Source of the DNA: Synechococcales cyanobacterium GL140_1_metabinner_5_sub
Lineage (GTDB): Bacteria; Cyanobacteriota; Cyanobacteriia; Cyanobacteriales; Chamaesiphonaceae
Assembly: GCA_025359065.1 (NCBI GenBank)
Contig: JANYHM010000007.1
Span: 28,380-92,379, forward strand
Direction: 5' to 3'
DNA: 64,000 nt
How positions within the stretch are numbered: position 1 is the first letter of the stretch; each line of letters starts with the position of its first letter. The notes under the pieces were generated by a model. That model was given only the letters and a program-made list of their open reading frames with translations, made no database searches and was not told the DNA's origin. Shown one piece after another: positions 47,271 to 56,220 of the stretch. The position numbers were made by a program, and so were the translations under genes.

Positions 47271-48218
47271 TTAGGGGTGCATTTGAGTTAATTGGATTTC
47301 TTTGGCTCTGGCGATGACCATGGCACAAAAACTAGCGATCGGGGGAATATTCATCCGATCAGTAGTGGTCACTAACATGACCTGGCGTTGTAAAGGCAAA
47401 GATCTTGGTTCACTAGCAGTAGGTGCCAACAGAGCCAGAGGACGTACCGTGAGACTGGGTTCCCGCTCAATATCGATCAGAGCCGACTGTGGTAATAAAG
47501 CAATCAGTTCTCCCTGCTGCACGACTCCCCGAAAAGCATCTAAAGAATTTAGCTCCAAGACCGCCTGTAATTTTGCCCCCAGCCGATCGAACTGCTCTTG
47601 CACTAAGCGCTGCATCCCGTAACCATCTTTAAATACCACCTGGGGATAGCGCACCAGATCTGTCCAAGGAATCTCCTCTAGCTGCGCCAGGGGATGGCCA
47701 GTAGCCAAGAGCACCTGAATTGGCTCTTGCATTAATTCCTGCACCACTAAATCTACGCTGTTGGTAAACAGCCGATTTTGCATCACGATCGCCACATCAA
47801 TTAACCCATCACGCATCACCTTGAGTGCTCGATCGCTGCCTAAAGCCGTCACCCTAAGCTGGACATTGGGATACTGATGACAAAATTTTTGTAATACCGG
47901 CGGCAAAAAATGAGCACAGGCGGTGTGAATCGCTCCAATACACAGCTCGGGCTGCTTGCCCGCTAAAAGGTCTCGAATTTCGCTGGTTGCATTCTGCCAT
48001 TCTTGACAGATTCGCCGCGCTCGCCCCACCAATTTTTCGCCTGCGACAGTAAGCTTGGCCTGACTACTGCGGTGAAACAAAGGAGCTTGCAGATCGGCTT
48101 CTAATGCCTGAATTTGTCTGCTGGCCGCTGATTGGGTAATGCCACATTGCCTTGCTGCCTGTAAAAAACTGCCGGTTTCGACTATGGCTAAGAATGTTTG
48201 TAATTGCTCGACGCGCAT
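47271..48218 (-). CDS. ntcB: LysR-family regulator, NtcB-like
   Basis: 315 residues. N-terminal helix-turn-helix (FLAIVETGSFLQAARQ, ITQSAASRQIQALEADL) and C-terminal periplasmic-binding-like effector domain (LCIGAIHTACAHFLPPVL, ALGSDRALKVMRDGLIDV). Sequence style and pairing with the TrpD/NirB-like gene resemble NtcB, which activates nitrate assimilation genes in response to nitrite. nirA is only 3.7 kb away. Symbol given with reserve; it could be another LysR regulator. Confidence 0.7.
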   Translation of the reverse strand: MRVEQLQTFLAIVETGSFLQAARQCGITQSAASRQIQALEADLQAPLFHRSSQAKLTVAGEKLVGRARRICQEWQNATSEIRDLLAGKQPELCIGAIHTACAHFLPPVLQKFCHQYPNVQLRVTALGSDRALKVMRDGLIDVAIVMQNRLFTNSVDLVVQELMQEPIQVLLATGHPLAQLEEIPWTDLVRYPQVVFKDGYGMQRLVQEQFDRLGAKLQAVLELNSLDAFRGVVQQGELIALLPQSALIDIEREPSLTVRPLALLAPTASEPRSLPLQRQVMLVTTTDRMNIPPIASFCAMVIARAKEIQLTQMHP

Positions 48219-48592
48219 ATCAGCAGTTGGAGCCTAGAGTTGAGACCTTTAGAGTATCACCGATCTATCATGAGATGGCCGTAAAATACCGAGTGCTACG
48301 CAGTGATATGAGCAAAGATTTGTTACGGTGCCAATATGCCAATCAAATGTAAAAAAGTCTGTTCGGCCATTGTGCTGAAATAGCATCTCAATATTCTGAT
48401 CGAAATTCGCTGTAACTGCTGACAGGCAATAGGATCATACCTTATTTAAGATTTTGCTTTTAGTATCAAATTATCCCCAATTAATCAATCTTGAGTTTTT
48501 TCAGTGATGACATCTGGGAGACTCTCCACTATAAATATAGAGATAAGTTCTAATGTTTGTAATAAGTTCATTTGTCGTTTAGCCGTAAAAAG
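48219..48592. other. Divergent intergenic region, LysR gene / small secreted protein
   Basis: 374 bp holding the two divergent promoters. Nothing else is clear: no ORF of good quality, no strong hairpin. LysR regulators usually bind upstream of their own gene, so an autoregulatory site may lie near 48220-48300. Confidence 0.4.
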
Positions 48593-48898
48593 ATGCTTAA
48601 ATCGATTATTCGCTCCGTTAGCTTGATGACCTTGGCTGTCATCGGCTTCTCTGCTGCTCCAGCTTTTGCTAATGGCAACACCTGTGATGGCAGTTGTCCA
48701 CGTACTCGCGCCTGCCAGTACAGCGCCAAAGAATTAACTCTCAACGAGCCATCCCAACTGACTCCTAATCTGGATACCCCAGTACAGTTGGTAGATCCAC
48801 CTGCATTTACCACACCTACTGCTCCAATTGCTCCACCATCTCTTCCAACAACACCTAGAGGACTACGTCCAGGTAATTCCCGCCCAGGTCGCGGCTAA
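48593..48898 (+). CDS. Small secreted Cys/Pro-rich protein
   Basis: 101 residues from ATG 48593 (an in-frame TTG at 48572 is less likely). Clear Sec signal peptide (SIIRSVSLMTLAVIGFSAAPAFA region, cleavage at AFA). The mature part is ~76 residues with a compact Cys cluster CDGSCPRTRAC, then a Pro/Thr-rich disordered tail (TPTAPIAPPSLPTTP) ending in GRG. I do not recognise the family. A strong terminator follows at 48944. Probably periplasmic or cell-wall located. Confidence 0.7.
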   Translation: MLKSIIRSVSLMTLAVIGFSAAPAFANGNTCDGSCPRTRACQYSAKELTLNEPSQLTPNLDTPVQLVDPPAFTTPTAPIAPPSLPTTPRGLRPGNSRPGRG

Positions 48899-48943
48899 AA
48901 TTATGGTCTCGCTGCTCGGCGAGATTTTGGCCTTGACAAAAGC

Positions 48944-48974
48944 AAAACCCCCAGAAATTCTGGGGGTTTTATTT
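48944..48974. terminator. Rho-independent terminator
   Basis: AAAACCCCCAGAA pairs with TTCTGGGGGTTTT (48944-48956 with 48958-48970), followed by ATTT. It ends the small secreted protein gene on the plus strand and, with its A-run, can also serve the convergent L,D-transpeptidase gene. Confidence 0.88.
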
Positions 48975-49012
48975 GAGCTGCTGGCAATCAAAACCAGCGG
49001 CTTAAATAAATC

Positions 49013-49612
49013 TTAAGCGCGTACCTGAACTACAGTACCAACTTTGACGATTTTATACAGCTCTTTGACGTTTTTGTTGCTCATCCGGACACAGCCATGA
49101 GAAGCAGCTTTACCGATCGAACTCAAGTTTGTAGTGCCATGGAAACCGATTTCGTCTTTGCCATCGTTCCAAAAGCCGATCCAGCGCTGACCTAAAGGGT
49201 TATCAGGGCCAGGAGCCAACTGTTCACCAGTTTTAAAGTTAGTCCAACCAGGATTTTTGAGCATCAGCTCCACTTTCCAGTCACCTTGAGGCGTTTCCCA
49301 TTTCTTCTTGCCTACTGCTACTGGATATTTATTTAAAAGTTCGTCGCCTCGATAAACATAAACTCGGCGTTCACCTAGCTTTAGCATCAAATGTACTTCG
49401 TCAGCCTTGGCTTTAAAAGTGTCAACGGGCTTAACGTTAGTTACCGCTGGCTTCTCTTGTGCTGGTTTATCACCAGTCAGGGGAGCCTGCGATTGGGCGG
49501 TGCTAGTTGGCTTGGCCTTAGGAGTCTCCGCTCGACCGGCAAAAGGTACAGCCATCAAACAAGAGAGCAGACCGATCGACAAGAAACCACGCTGAAAGTG
49601 TTGCTGAAACAT
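49013..49612 (-). CDS. L,D-transpeptidase (YkuD domain)
   Basis: 199 residues. Signal peptide (SIGLLSCLMAVPFAGRA), a low-complexity linker (~30-70, Lys/Ala/Pro-rich) and a YkuD catalytic domain (~75-199) with HGTTNLSSIG and SHGCVRM, nucleophile Cys174. It forms 3-3 cross-links in peptidoglycan or attaches proteins to it in the periplasm. It is monocistronic and convergent with the small secreted protein gene. Confidence 0.92.
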   Translation of the reverse strand: MFQQHFQRGFLSIGLLSCLMAVPFAGRAETPKAKPTSTAQSQAPLTGDKPAQEKPAVTNVKPVDTFKAKADEVHLMLKLGERRVYVYRGDELLNKYPVAVGKKKWETPQGDWKVELMLKNPGWTNFKTGEQLAPGPDNPLGQRWIGFWNDGKDEIGFHGTTNLSSIGKAASHGCVRMSNKNVKELYKIVKVGTVVQVRA

Positions 49613-49794
49613 AGAAACCTAAAATTGCTGGGGTTTAAAAAGATTTAAGATTGTGGACAATCAAGACATCTAAACTATCAGTAAATATACCGAAAAAGAT
49701 GCCTTCTGTCACTCTAACAAAGCCAACCGAACAACGGCTTCAGCTTAATGTCAGAAACAGCTTGAGAATGAGGGATTCCAGACTTTGCCAGCTA

Positions 49795-51054
49795 TTAACT
49801 TTCTGATTGCAAGTAATTTAAACACTGCTGAATCTCAGCTAACAGGTCATTTGCGGTAGTTGGTGCCTGAGCTAACTGCTGAAGTTTTGCGACAACTGGA
49901 GAACCGCCCTGTTGCAGGCTGTATATTGCCTGCCAACGCACCCGTTCATCGGTGTCTACTAACAGCCTCACAATATCCTCGACCCCCAGGAGGTCTGGCA
50001 TGTTCCCCAGCACAACAGTAATCTCTTGGCGCAAGCGAGGGCTATTATTAGCCGCTGGATTTTGGATATATTCACCTAGTAACTTGGCTACAGTGGGCTG
50101 TTGATTTTTTAGCCGATTGAGCGATCTGACTGCCACCACAGCGGTTTCATCATTGGCCATCCACAAAACTTGGCGCAGGTAAGCAAAGGTAATTGGCAGA
50201 TCGATCGAACCCCAGGCATAGACAATTTGTCTCCGTAGATCTGCAAGACAAGTATTTTTTTGATAACAATCTCCGAGGGCGATCGCTGCTGCTTCGTTAC
50301 CCATCCGTCCTAAGGCCGCAGCCGCCGCTAGATACACTCCCGGATAAAAATCCTGTAACAGAGGAGCTAATTGATCGACCAACTGCATTTCCGTAGCCAG
50401 ATCTGGTCGCATCCCTAAACTAACCACCGCCACTCGGCGCACGTTGCTATTTAAGTCTGCTAAGGCTGCTATTAATAACGGCGGCACCTGGACATCGTGG
50501 AAACTGCCCAGGGCTTCGATCGCCACTTTTCTGATTTCTGCATCTGGGTCACTTATCACTGAAATTAATGGTTTGATAGTCTGAGAATGACGAATATGAC
50601 CCAAGGCCAGCACCGCCGATTTGCGCTGATCAGGAATTGCTAGTAACTGAGTTAACTGTTGAATTGCCGGTGTACCCATATCGGTCAACACCCGCATCAA
50701 AATCTCGGCCAACTCAGCAGGAGGATCTTGACTTAAATGCTCAATCACCCCTGCAACTACCAAAGCCGATCGTGATTCTCCCAATATTCTGCCCACACAC
50801 CAATAGGTAGCCGCTTCTAGCTCGGTGTTTTGCAATAAATCTAACAGAGGTTGAATTGCTAGATCACCGAGCTTTGGCAGCACTTTAGCTACCTGCCAAG
50901 AATCTGCGAAATCCCCTTGAGTCAAAACCTGCAAGCTCCAAGCCAAAATTTCTGCGCCATCCAAGCGGGGGTCAAGTTCTAATAACACATCACTAACCGC
51001 TTCCCAATCACCCCGATCGGCGGCCTGCTGCAAAGATTCAGAGATGAAAGGCAT
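49795..51054 (-). CDS. HEAT-repeat protein
   Basis: 419 residues composed of about ten HEAT/PBS-lyase-type repeats; good examples are PDAEIRKVAIEALGSF, LNSNVRRVAVVSLGM, FYPGVYLAAAAALGRMG and TDERVRWQAIYSLQQGG. These proteins act as alpha-solenoid scaffolds. In cyanobacteria some are phycobilin lyases, but the lyase residues cannot be identified here, so a scaffold role is the safer call. It overlaps the upstream DUF924 gene by 17 bases. Confidence 0.8.
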   Translation of the reverse strand: MPFISESLQQAADRGDWEAVSDVLLELDPRLDGAEILAWSLQVLTQGDFADSWQVAKVLPKLGDLAIQPLLDLLQNTELEAATYWCVGRILGESRSALVVAGVIEHLSQDPPAELAEILMRVLTDMGTPAIQQLTQLLAIPDQRKSAVLALGHIRHSQTIKPLISVISDPDAEIRKVAIEALGSFHDVQVPPLLIAALADLNSNVRRVAVVSLGMRPDLATEMQLVDQLAPLLQDFYPGVYLAAAAALGRMGNEAAAIALGDCYQKNTCLADLRRQIVYAWGSIDLPITFAYLRQVLWMANDETAVVAVRSLNRLKNQQPTVAKLLGEYIQNPAANNSPRLRQEITVVLGNMPDLLGVEDIVRLLVDTDERVRWQAIYSLQQGGSPVVAKLQQLAQAPTTANDLLAEIQQCLNYLQSES

Positions 51055-51616
51055 CAGGCTGCTCCAAGTAAGCTAACTCCGCAGCCGTTGCAACTCTACC
51101 CAAAACTTGATTACGGTGCGGAAAACGCCCAAATTCTTTGATGATTTTATAATGTTGCTGGGCAGCAGCCACCGCAAAATGCTTGTCAGGATGCTCTGGC
51201 AGAGACAGAAATAGCTCTAAACACTGAATCTGATCGGCCAAGTTTTCGCTGTGTTTTAAGGGCAAGTAAAAAAACCAGCGTTGTACCGGTAAAAACTCTT
51301 GGTCTATACCGTTTAAGATAGCTTGCTTCGCAATCTCTAGAGCCATGGCATCGGTGGCAAAAGTCTCAGGTTGACCCCGAAATAAATTGCGGGGAATTTG
51401 GTCTAACAGCAAAATCAAGGCCAAACAGCTCCAAGGCCAGCCCTGCCAACCATCTAAATATCCAGCAGATGCAAATTCGTAGTCGGTAACAAAATATTCT
51501 TGGATATGTCGATCGGTCTCGGGGCTGGCCAAAAACCACCAAGGACAATAGCATCCGTAGTTTTCGCTACCGACTGCCCCAAACCAAAATTTTATAATTG
51601 CTTCGACCCGTGACAT
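51038..51616 (-). CDS. DUF924 family protein
   Basis: 192 residues. DUF924 signature: VEAIIKFWFGAVGS at the N-terminus, WPWSCLALILLLDQIPRNLFRG and FYLPLKHSENL. The fold is helical (TPR-like) and the function is unknown. The gene's 3' end overlaps the HEAT-repeat gene by 17 bases, so the two are likely translated together. Confidence 0.88.
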   Translation of the reverse strand: MSRVEAIIKFWFGAVGSENYGCYCPWWFLASPETDRHIQEYFVTDYEFASAGYLDGWQGWPWSCLALILLLDQIPRNLFRGQPETFATDAMALEIAKQAILNGIDQEFLPVQRWFFYLPLKHSENLADQIQCLELFLSLPEHPDKHFAVAAAQQHYKIIKEFGRFPHRNQVLGRVATAAELAYLEQPDAFHL

Positions 51617-51769
51617 GCTCGCTTCCTAAAGTGCCTAAAATAATCAATTTAAACAGAGATGTTGATTTGCCCAAAATATCACGGATCGATAGACTCAATA
51701 AATCAGACGGATCACACTTGCCAAAAAAGCATTGACTCAATGCGGTTAAATCATGTAAACAAATATTAT

Positions 51770-51783
51770 GTATTCTTAAGCAC
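51770..51783 (+). promoter_or_regulatory. Weak NtcA-like site upstream of nirA
   Basis: GTA-N8-CAC at 51770-51783 differs by one base from the NtcA consensus GTA-N8-TAC and lies 91 bp before the nirA start. nirA is an NtcA target in other cyanobacteria. The match is imperfect and could be chance. Confidence 0.25.
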
Positions 51784-51873
51784 ATCTTGGTCTAGCGAAT
51801 TCTCGTTAACCTTCAAGATCTAGACTGCACGCTCTTTTGTACTGATCTTTAGTTATTTTTATCCCCTAATTTT

Positions 51874-53400
51874 ATGGTTGCCACCACTCCTAGTCTGAAC
51901 AAATTTGAAAAGCTCAAAGCCGAAAAAGACGGTCTGGCTGTGCAGGCTGAGCTAGAATCTTTTGCCCAGATGGGCTGGGAGGCGATGGATAACAACGATC
52001 GAGAGCATCGTTTAAAGTGGCTGGGAGTGTTTTGGCGGCCAGTGTCTCCGGGTAAATTTATGATGAGGCTGCGCTTACCCAGTGGCATTGTCACCAGCGC
52101 TCAGTTGCGAGTATTGGGCAATATTTTGCAGCGCTATGGCAACGAAGGCAGCGCCGATATTACTACTCGCCAAAGTATTCAGTTGCGGGGCATTCGGATC
52201 GAAGACCTGCCCCAAATCTTTGCGGAAATGGAGTCGGTAAATCTGACTAGCGTGCAGTCCGGGATGGACAATGTGCGCAATATTACCGGCTCACCAGTAG
52301 CTGGCCTCGAAGCGGGAGAACTGTACGATACCCGCGCCATGATTCAGGAGCTGCAAGACAAAATTACTAACAACGGTGCAGGCAACCCAGAATTTACCAA
52401 TCTACCTCGCAAGTTTAATATTGCGATCGCTGGCTGTCGAGATAACTCGGTTCATGCCGAAATTAATGACTTAGCTTTTATTCCAGCTTTTAAAGATGAT
52501 GTATTTGGTTTCAATATCGTTGTGGGTGGCTTCTTTTCGGCCAAACGGATTGAGCCTGCGGTGCCCCTAGATGCTTGGGTGCCACCGGAAGGGGTGATTC
52601 CGTTTAGTTTGGCAATGCTGCGCGTATTTAGAGATCATGGCCTGCGGGCAAATCGCCTGAAATCCAGACTAATGTGGCTGATCGATGAATGGGGCATTGA
52701 AAAACTGCGATCGGCTTTAGCTGCGGAATACCAGTTGCCTTTGGCGACTGCGGCGGCCAAAGATGAAATTGAGTGGGAGAAGCGCGATCACTTGGGGGTT
52801 TATGCCCAGAAGCAAGAGGGTTTGAGCTATGTAGGCATTCATATTCCCGTGGGCAGACTGTTTGCTGAGGATATGTTTGAGCTAGCTCGAGTGGTCGAGA
52901 TTTATGGCAGCGGCGAGTTTCGCTTTACAATAGAGCAAAATGGCATTATTCCCAATGTGCCAGCCGATCGGCTAGAGAGCTTGTTAGCAGAACCCTTATT
53001 GCAAAAGTTCTCGATCGCCCCCAACAACCTAACTCGCAGCGTAGTTTCTTGTACCGGCGCGCAGTTCTGTAACTTTGCTTTGATGGAAACTAAGCAGCAA
53101 GCTGAGCATTTTGCCAATCAGTTAGCTGAGCGCGTCACTGTTCCTGAACCAGTCCGCTTTCACTGGACTGGTTGCCCCAACTCTTGTGGTCAGCCCCAAG
53201 TGGCCGATATTGGTCTGATGGGAACGAAGGTGCGCAAAGACGGCAAGATGACTGAGGGAGTGGATATTTACATGGGCGGCACGGTTGGTAAAGATGCTCA
53301 CTTAGGCACTTGTGTCATGAAGGGCGTAGCCTGCGAAGATCTTCAGCCAGTATTGGAAGAGCTGCTAGTAAAAAACTTTGGGGGGACAATCAAGGTTTAG
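51874..53400 (+). CDS. nirA: Ferredoxin-nitrite reductase
   Basis: 508 residues. Reduces nitrite to ammonium with six electrons from ferredoxin. The two ferrodoxin-like halves each carry the sulfite/nitrite reductase pattern (DITTRQSIQLRGI; VRNITGSPVAGLE). The siroheme/4Fe-4S cysteines are in CTGAQFCNFA and CPNSCGQPQ. It acts in the cytosol or near thylakoids in nitrate assimilation. No nitrate transporter genes or narB follow directly; a terminator hairpin does. nrtS is 2.5 kb downstream and an NtcB-like regulator is 3.7 kb upstream. Confidence 0.96.
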   Translation: MVATTPSLNKFEKLKAEKDGLAVQAELESFAQMGWEAMDNNDREHRLKWLGVFWRPVSPGKFMMRLRLPSGIVTSAQLRVLGNILQRYGNEGSADITTRQSIQLRGIRIEDLPQIFAEMESVNLTSVQSGMDNVRNITGSPVAGLEAGELYDTRAMIQELQDKITNNGAGNPEFTNLPRKFNIAIAGCRDNSVHAEINDLAFIPAFKDDVFGFNIVVGGFFSAKRIEPAVPLDAWVPPEGVIPFSLAMLRVFRDHGLRANRLKSRLMWLIDEWGIEKLRSALAAEYQLPLATAAAKDEIEWEKRDHLGVYAQKQEGLSYVGIHIPVGRLFAEDMFELARVVEIYGSGEFRFTIEQNGIIPNVPADRLESLLAEPLLQKFSIAPNNLTRSVVSCTGAQFCNFALMETKQQAEHFANQLAERVTVPEPVRFHWTGCPNSCGQPQVADIGLMGTKVRKDGKMTEGVDIYMGGTVGKDAHLGTCVMKGVACEDLQPVLEELLVKNFGGTIKV

Positions 53401-53403
53401 CTC

Positions 53404-53440
53404 AAAAAAAATCCATTGCTGGTCTTAGCAGCAATGGATT
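53404..53440 (-). terminator. Terminator between nirA and the convergent hypothetical gene
   Basis: 12-bp stem AATCCATTGCTG/CAGCAATGGATT (53410-53421 with 53429-53440, 7-nt loop). The A-run at 53404-53410 becomes a T-run on the minus strand, so it best fits the minus-strand gene; it may also stabilise nirA mRNA. Confidence 0.8.
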
Positions 53441-53468
53441 AATCAATTAAGGAGCTCGGCAGTCGAAA

Positions 53469-54041
53469 TTAATCTTGGTTCAATTGTTCGAGGGCGTACT
53501 TGCTGACCATCATGGTGAGCTTGACCTGCTCAGTAGCAGATAACTCCTCCCATTCGATCGAGCGCGCCAAATTGTCTACGTTAAAAGCACTTGGATCGGA
53601 ACGCATGGCATAAGAGTAAGGGCGAGCAAACACCAAAAGATCTTCAGCTTCCCAAGCGGGCAACAAATTCTGTACACAGGTGACTAGCTGGTCCACTGCT
53701 ACCAACTTTTCGGCGGCGGCCTTCGTTGCTTCTGCTGCAACCTTTTCTAACCATTGCTGGGGGATACGAGCAGAGAACTTTTGAGACAGCAAAGCCAAAA
53801 CATCGGGCGTTTCATCTGGCCAGCAGGTGTTCAACTTGGCAAAAAAACTGTGAGAAGACTGTTGGATATCTTCAGCCGACCAATCATCTAGACTAAAAGC
53901 TTGTTCTTTGGCTTGATAGTAAGAGTCAGAATCAGCATCGCTAGGGTTCCATGGACAATGATCTGGGACAATGCCGGGGGCAAATAGCAGCCGAATGAGG
54001 TCGGTTTCGGGGGTAGTGATGGATTTGTTAACTTCTTTCAT
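53469..54041 (-). CDS. Conserved-looking hypothetical protein
   Basis: 190 residues, soluble, acidic, with no signal peptide or membrane helix. Segments such as LIRLLFAPGIVPDHCPWNP, an Ala-rich helix (KVAAEATKAAAEKLVAVDQL) and LVFARPYSYAMRS are well-ordered and protein-like. I do not recognise the family. It is convergent with nirA and shares its terminator. It probably has its own promoter in 54042-54364. Confidence 0.7.
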   Translation of the reverse strand: MKEVNKSITTPETDLIRLLFAPGIVPDHCPWNPSDADSDSYYQAKEQAFSLDDWSAEDIQQSSHSFFAKLNTCWPDETPDVLALLSQKFSARIPQQWLEKVAAEATKAAAEKLVAVDQLVTCVQNLLPAWEAEDLLVFARPYSYAMRSDPSAFNVDNLARSIEWEELSATEQVKLTMMVSKYALEQLNQD

Positions 54042-54364
54042 ACCTGGACTCCTTGAATACTGAGCAAACTGGTGAGGTGGATCGTGTCAAAGCTATATAT
54101 CTGAAGCAATTTCCAGTGCAAAATGTTTCCATCAAAGCGGCTGTAATTGCCTTGTGACATTGACTACATCTGTAACCAGAATAATTCCGTAAAGTTTGCT
54201 AAATTTATTCGGAACTTTTTTTCGGTACTTGCGTCCCTTGTCGCTTTTTGTATTATATCATTCCCATTACACATCTATAATCTTCTAGCTTGGGAAGAGT
54301 TTGGGGCGCTTTTGAGCAAGGTTTTTGCTAGAGTCTTAGGTAGAATTTCATCGCACCTCATCTT
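54042..54364. other. Divergent intergenic region before the GlcD-like gene
   Basis: 323 bp holding divergent promoters. A TTG-started 76-codon plus frame (54147-54377) with one hydrophobic stretch overlaps the next gene's start and lacks a ribosome site, so I do not call it. Nothing else is seen. Confidence 0.4.
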
Positions 54365-55852
54365 ATGCAACTCCTGAAACAAGATCCTGTCCTAAATTCT
54401 AACTTCGACTGGTTAGCGATCGGTAAACAAATGAGCGAAATTGTGGGTGCACGGCATGTGGTGAAAAAGAGGGAAGAGCTAATCACCTACGAATGTGATG
54501 GATTAACTAGCTACCACGATTTGCAACGGCCACAGTTGGTAGTACTCCCTCAGAATACCATCGAGGTAGCGGCCATTGTCAAACTCTGCGACCAGCAACA
54601 AATTCCCTGGATTGCCCGAGGGGCTGGCACGGGTTTATCAGGGGGAGCCGTACCTGACAAAAACTGCATTTTGATTGGCACAGCGCGGATGAACAAAATT
54701 CTCAATGTGGACTTGGCGAACCAGCGAGTTACTGTTCAGCCAGGAGTGATCAATAACTGGGTAACACAGGCAGTTAGCGGGGCGGGGTTCTACTATGCCC
54801 CAGATCCTTCTAGTCAAGTGATTTGTTCGGTAGGGGGCAATGTGGCCGAAAACTCTGGGGGGGTGCATTGCTTGAAGTATGGGGTGACAGTTAACCACGT
54901 ATTAGGGTTGGAGCTAGTACTGCCCGATGGTTCGATCGTCCATACTGGGAGCGAAATTAGCGAAACTCCGGGCTATGATTTGACCGGCTTGTTTGTGGGT
55001 TCGGAAGGGACTTTGGGAATTGCCACTGAAATTACGCTGAAGATTTTGAAAACTCCCGAGTCGATCTGTGTGCTGCTGGCTGATTTTGATTCGATCGAAG
55101 CCGCAGGTAATGCTGTCTCGGACATTATTGGTGGAGGGATTATTCCTGGCGGTATTGAGATGATGGACAATTTCAGTATCAATGCCGTAGAAGATGTGGT
55201 GGCTACGGGCTGTTACCCGCGCGATGCGGCGGCAATTTTATTGGTGGAAGTTGATGGTTTAACAGTGGAGGTGGAGGCGAATAAGCTGCGGGTGGAGGAA
55301 ATTTGTCGCCAGAATGGTGCCCGGAATGTAGCTAGTGCCAATGATTTGGAAACTCGGATGAAGCTGTGGAAAGGGCGCAAGGCAGCTTTTGCGGCCATGG
55401 GTAAAATCAGTCCTAATTATTATGTGCAGGATGGGGTGATTCCTCGCACTCAGTTGCCTTATGTGTTGAAGGAAATTGGTCGCTTGGGTGAGGAGTTTGG
55501 CTACTATGTGGCCAATGTGTTTCATGCCGGAGATGGTAATTTGCATCCGCTGATTTTGTATAACCAGGCTGATGCTGGTGCTTTGGAGCAGGTGGAGAAG
55601 CTGGGGGGTGAAATTTTGAAGCTCTGTGTGAGAGTGGGGGGTAGCATTTCGGGTGAGCATGGGATTGGCACCGATAAGCGCTGCTATATGCCAGAGATGT
55701 TTAGCGAGCAGGATTTGGAGAGTATGCAGTGGGTGCGGATGGTGTTTAACCCTAAGGAGCTGGCGAATCCGGGGAAGATTTTTCCGACTCCGCGTACTTG
55801 TGGGGAGGCTAGTCGGGGGGATAAGGAGTTTAAGGGGATCGATCGATTTTAA
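54365..55852 (+). CDS. glcD: FAD-linked oxidase, glycolate/lactate dehydrogenase subunit GlcD-like
   Basis: 495 residues. FAD-binding PCMH domain (~45-220: IPWIARGAGTGLSGGAVP, PDPSSQVICSVGGNVAENSG) and the C-terminal oxidase cap domain (VFHAGDGNLHP, GSISGEHGIGTDKR). It oxidises a 2-hydroxy acid such as glycolate (photorespiration) or D-lactate. Cyanobacteria often have glcD without glcE/F; here too the partner genes are absent. Start at ATG 54365, without a visible ribosome site. Confidence 0.9.
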   Translation: MQLLKQDPVLNSNFDWLAIGKQMSEIVGARHVVKKREELITYECDGLTSYHDLQRPQLVVLPQNTIEVAAIVKLCDQQQIPWIARGAGTGLSGGAVPDKNCILIGTARMNKILNVDLANQRVTVQPGVINNWVTQAVSGAGFYYAPDPSSQVICSVGGNVAENSGGVHCLKYGVTVNHVLGLELVLPDGSIVHTGSEISETPGYDLTGLFVGSEGTLGIATEITLKILKTPESICVLLADFDSIEAAGNAVSDIIGGGIIPGGIEMMDNFSINAVEDVVATGCYPRDAAAILLVEVDGLTVEVEANKLRVEEICRQNGARNVASANDLETRMKLWKGRKAAFAAMGKISPNYYVQDGVIPRTQLPYVLKEIGRLGEEFGYYVANVFHAGDGNLHPLILYNQADAGALEQVEKLGGEILKLCVRVGGSISGEHGIGTDKRCYMPEMFSEQDLESMQWVRMVFNPKELANPGKIFPTPRTCGEASRGDKEFKGIDRF

Positions 55853-55966
55853 TCCTCCAGCGAATCTTGATCATCATTTTCAGTAGATCCAAGGGACTGC
55901 GGTCACGGATAAATACAGAGACAAAATTGTTAGGATATGCCAGTAAATCACTGATGCAAAAATCTT

Positions 55967-56215
55967 ATGGATAAAGTGCTAAATTTCGGTCGGGCTTGGA
56001 TCAGCCCAGTTTTTCGCCCCACCGCGCTGAAAGTTTCACTGGTAGTAGGGTCGGTGTTATTTGCAGTGAATCATGGAGCAGCGGTGATTACCGGTGAAAT
56101 GTCGATCGAACGCTGGGTTAGTGCCGCTGTGACATTTTTAGTGCCCTACACTGTGAGTGTCCACGGGCAATTTGTGGCCAAATCTCGCCAAGAAGCTAAT
56201 GATTCAGTAAGTTAA
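55967..56215 (+). CDS. nrtS: NrtS-type nitrate/nitrite transporter small membrane protein
   Basis: 82 residues with two membrane helices (ALKVSLVVGSVLFAVNHGAAV and VSAAVTFLVPYTVSVHG) and the family motif AVNHG...ITGEM. NrtS proteins were shown in cyanobacteria to transport nitrate and nitrite. Its presence near nirA fits the role. Its stop is 5 bases from the stop of the convergent gene. Confidence 0.85.
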   Translation: MDKVLNFGRAWISPVFRPTALKVSLVVGSVLFAVNHGAAVITGEMSIERWVSAAVTFLVPYTVSVHGQFVAKSRQEANDSVS

Positions 56216-56220
56216 TAAAA

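Noticed and set aside
54147..54377. 76-codon TTG-started frame before the GlcD-like gene
   Set aside because: Rare start, no ribosome site, overlaps the glcD start, composition like AT-rich non-coding DNA.
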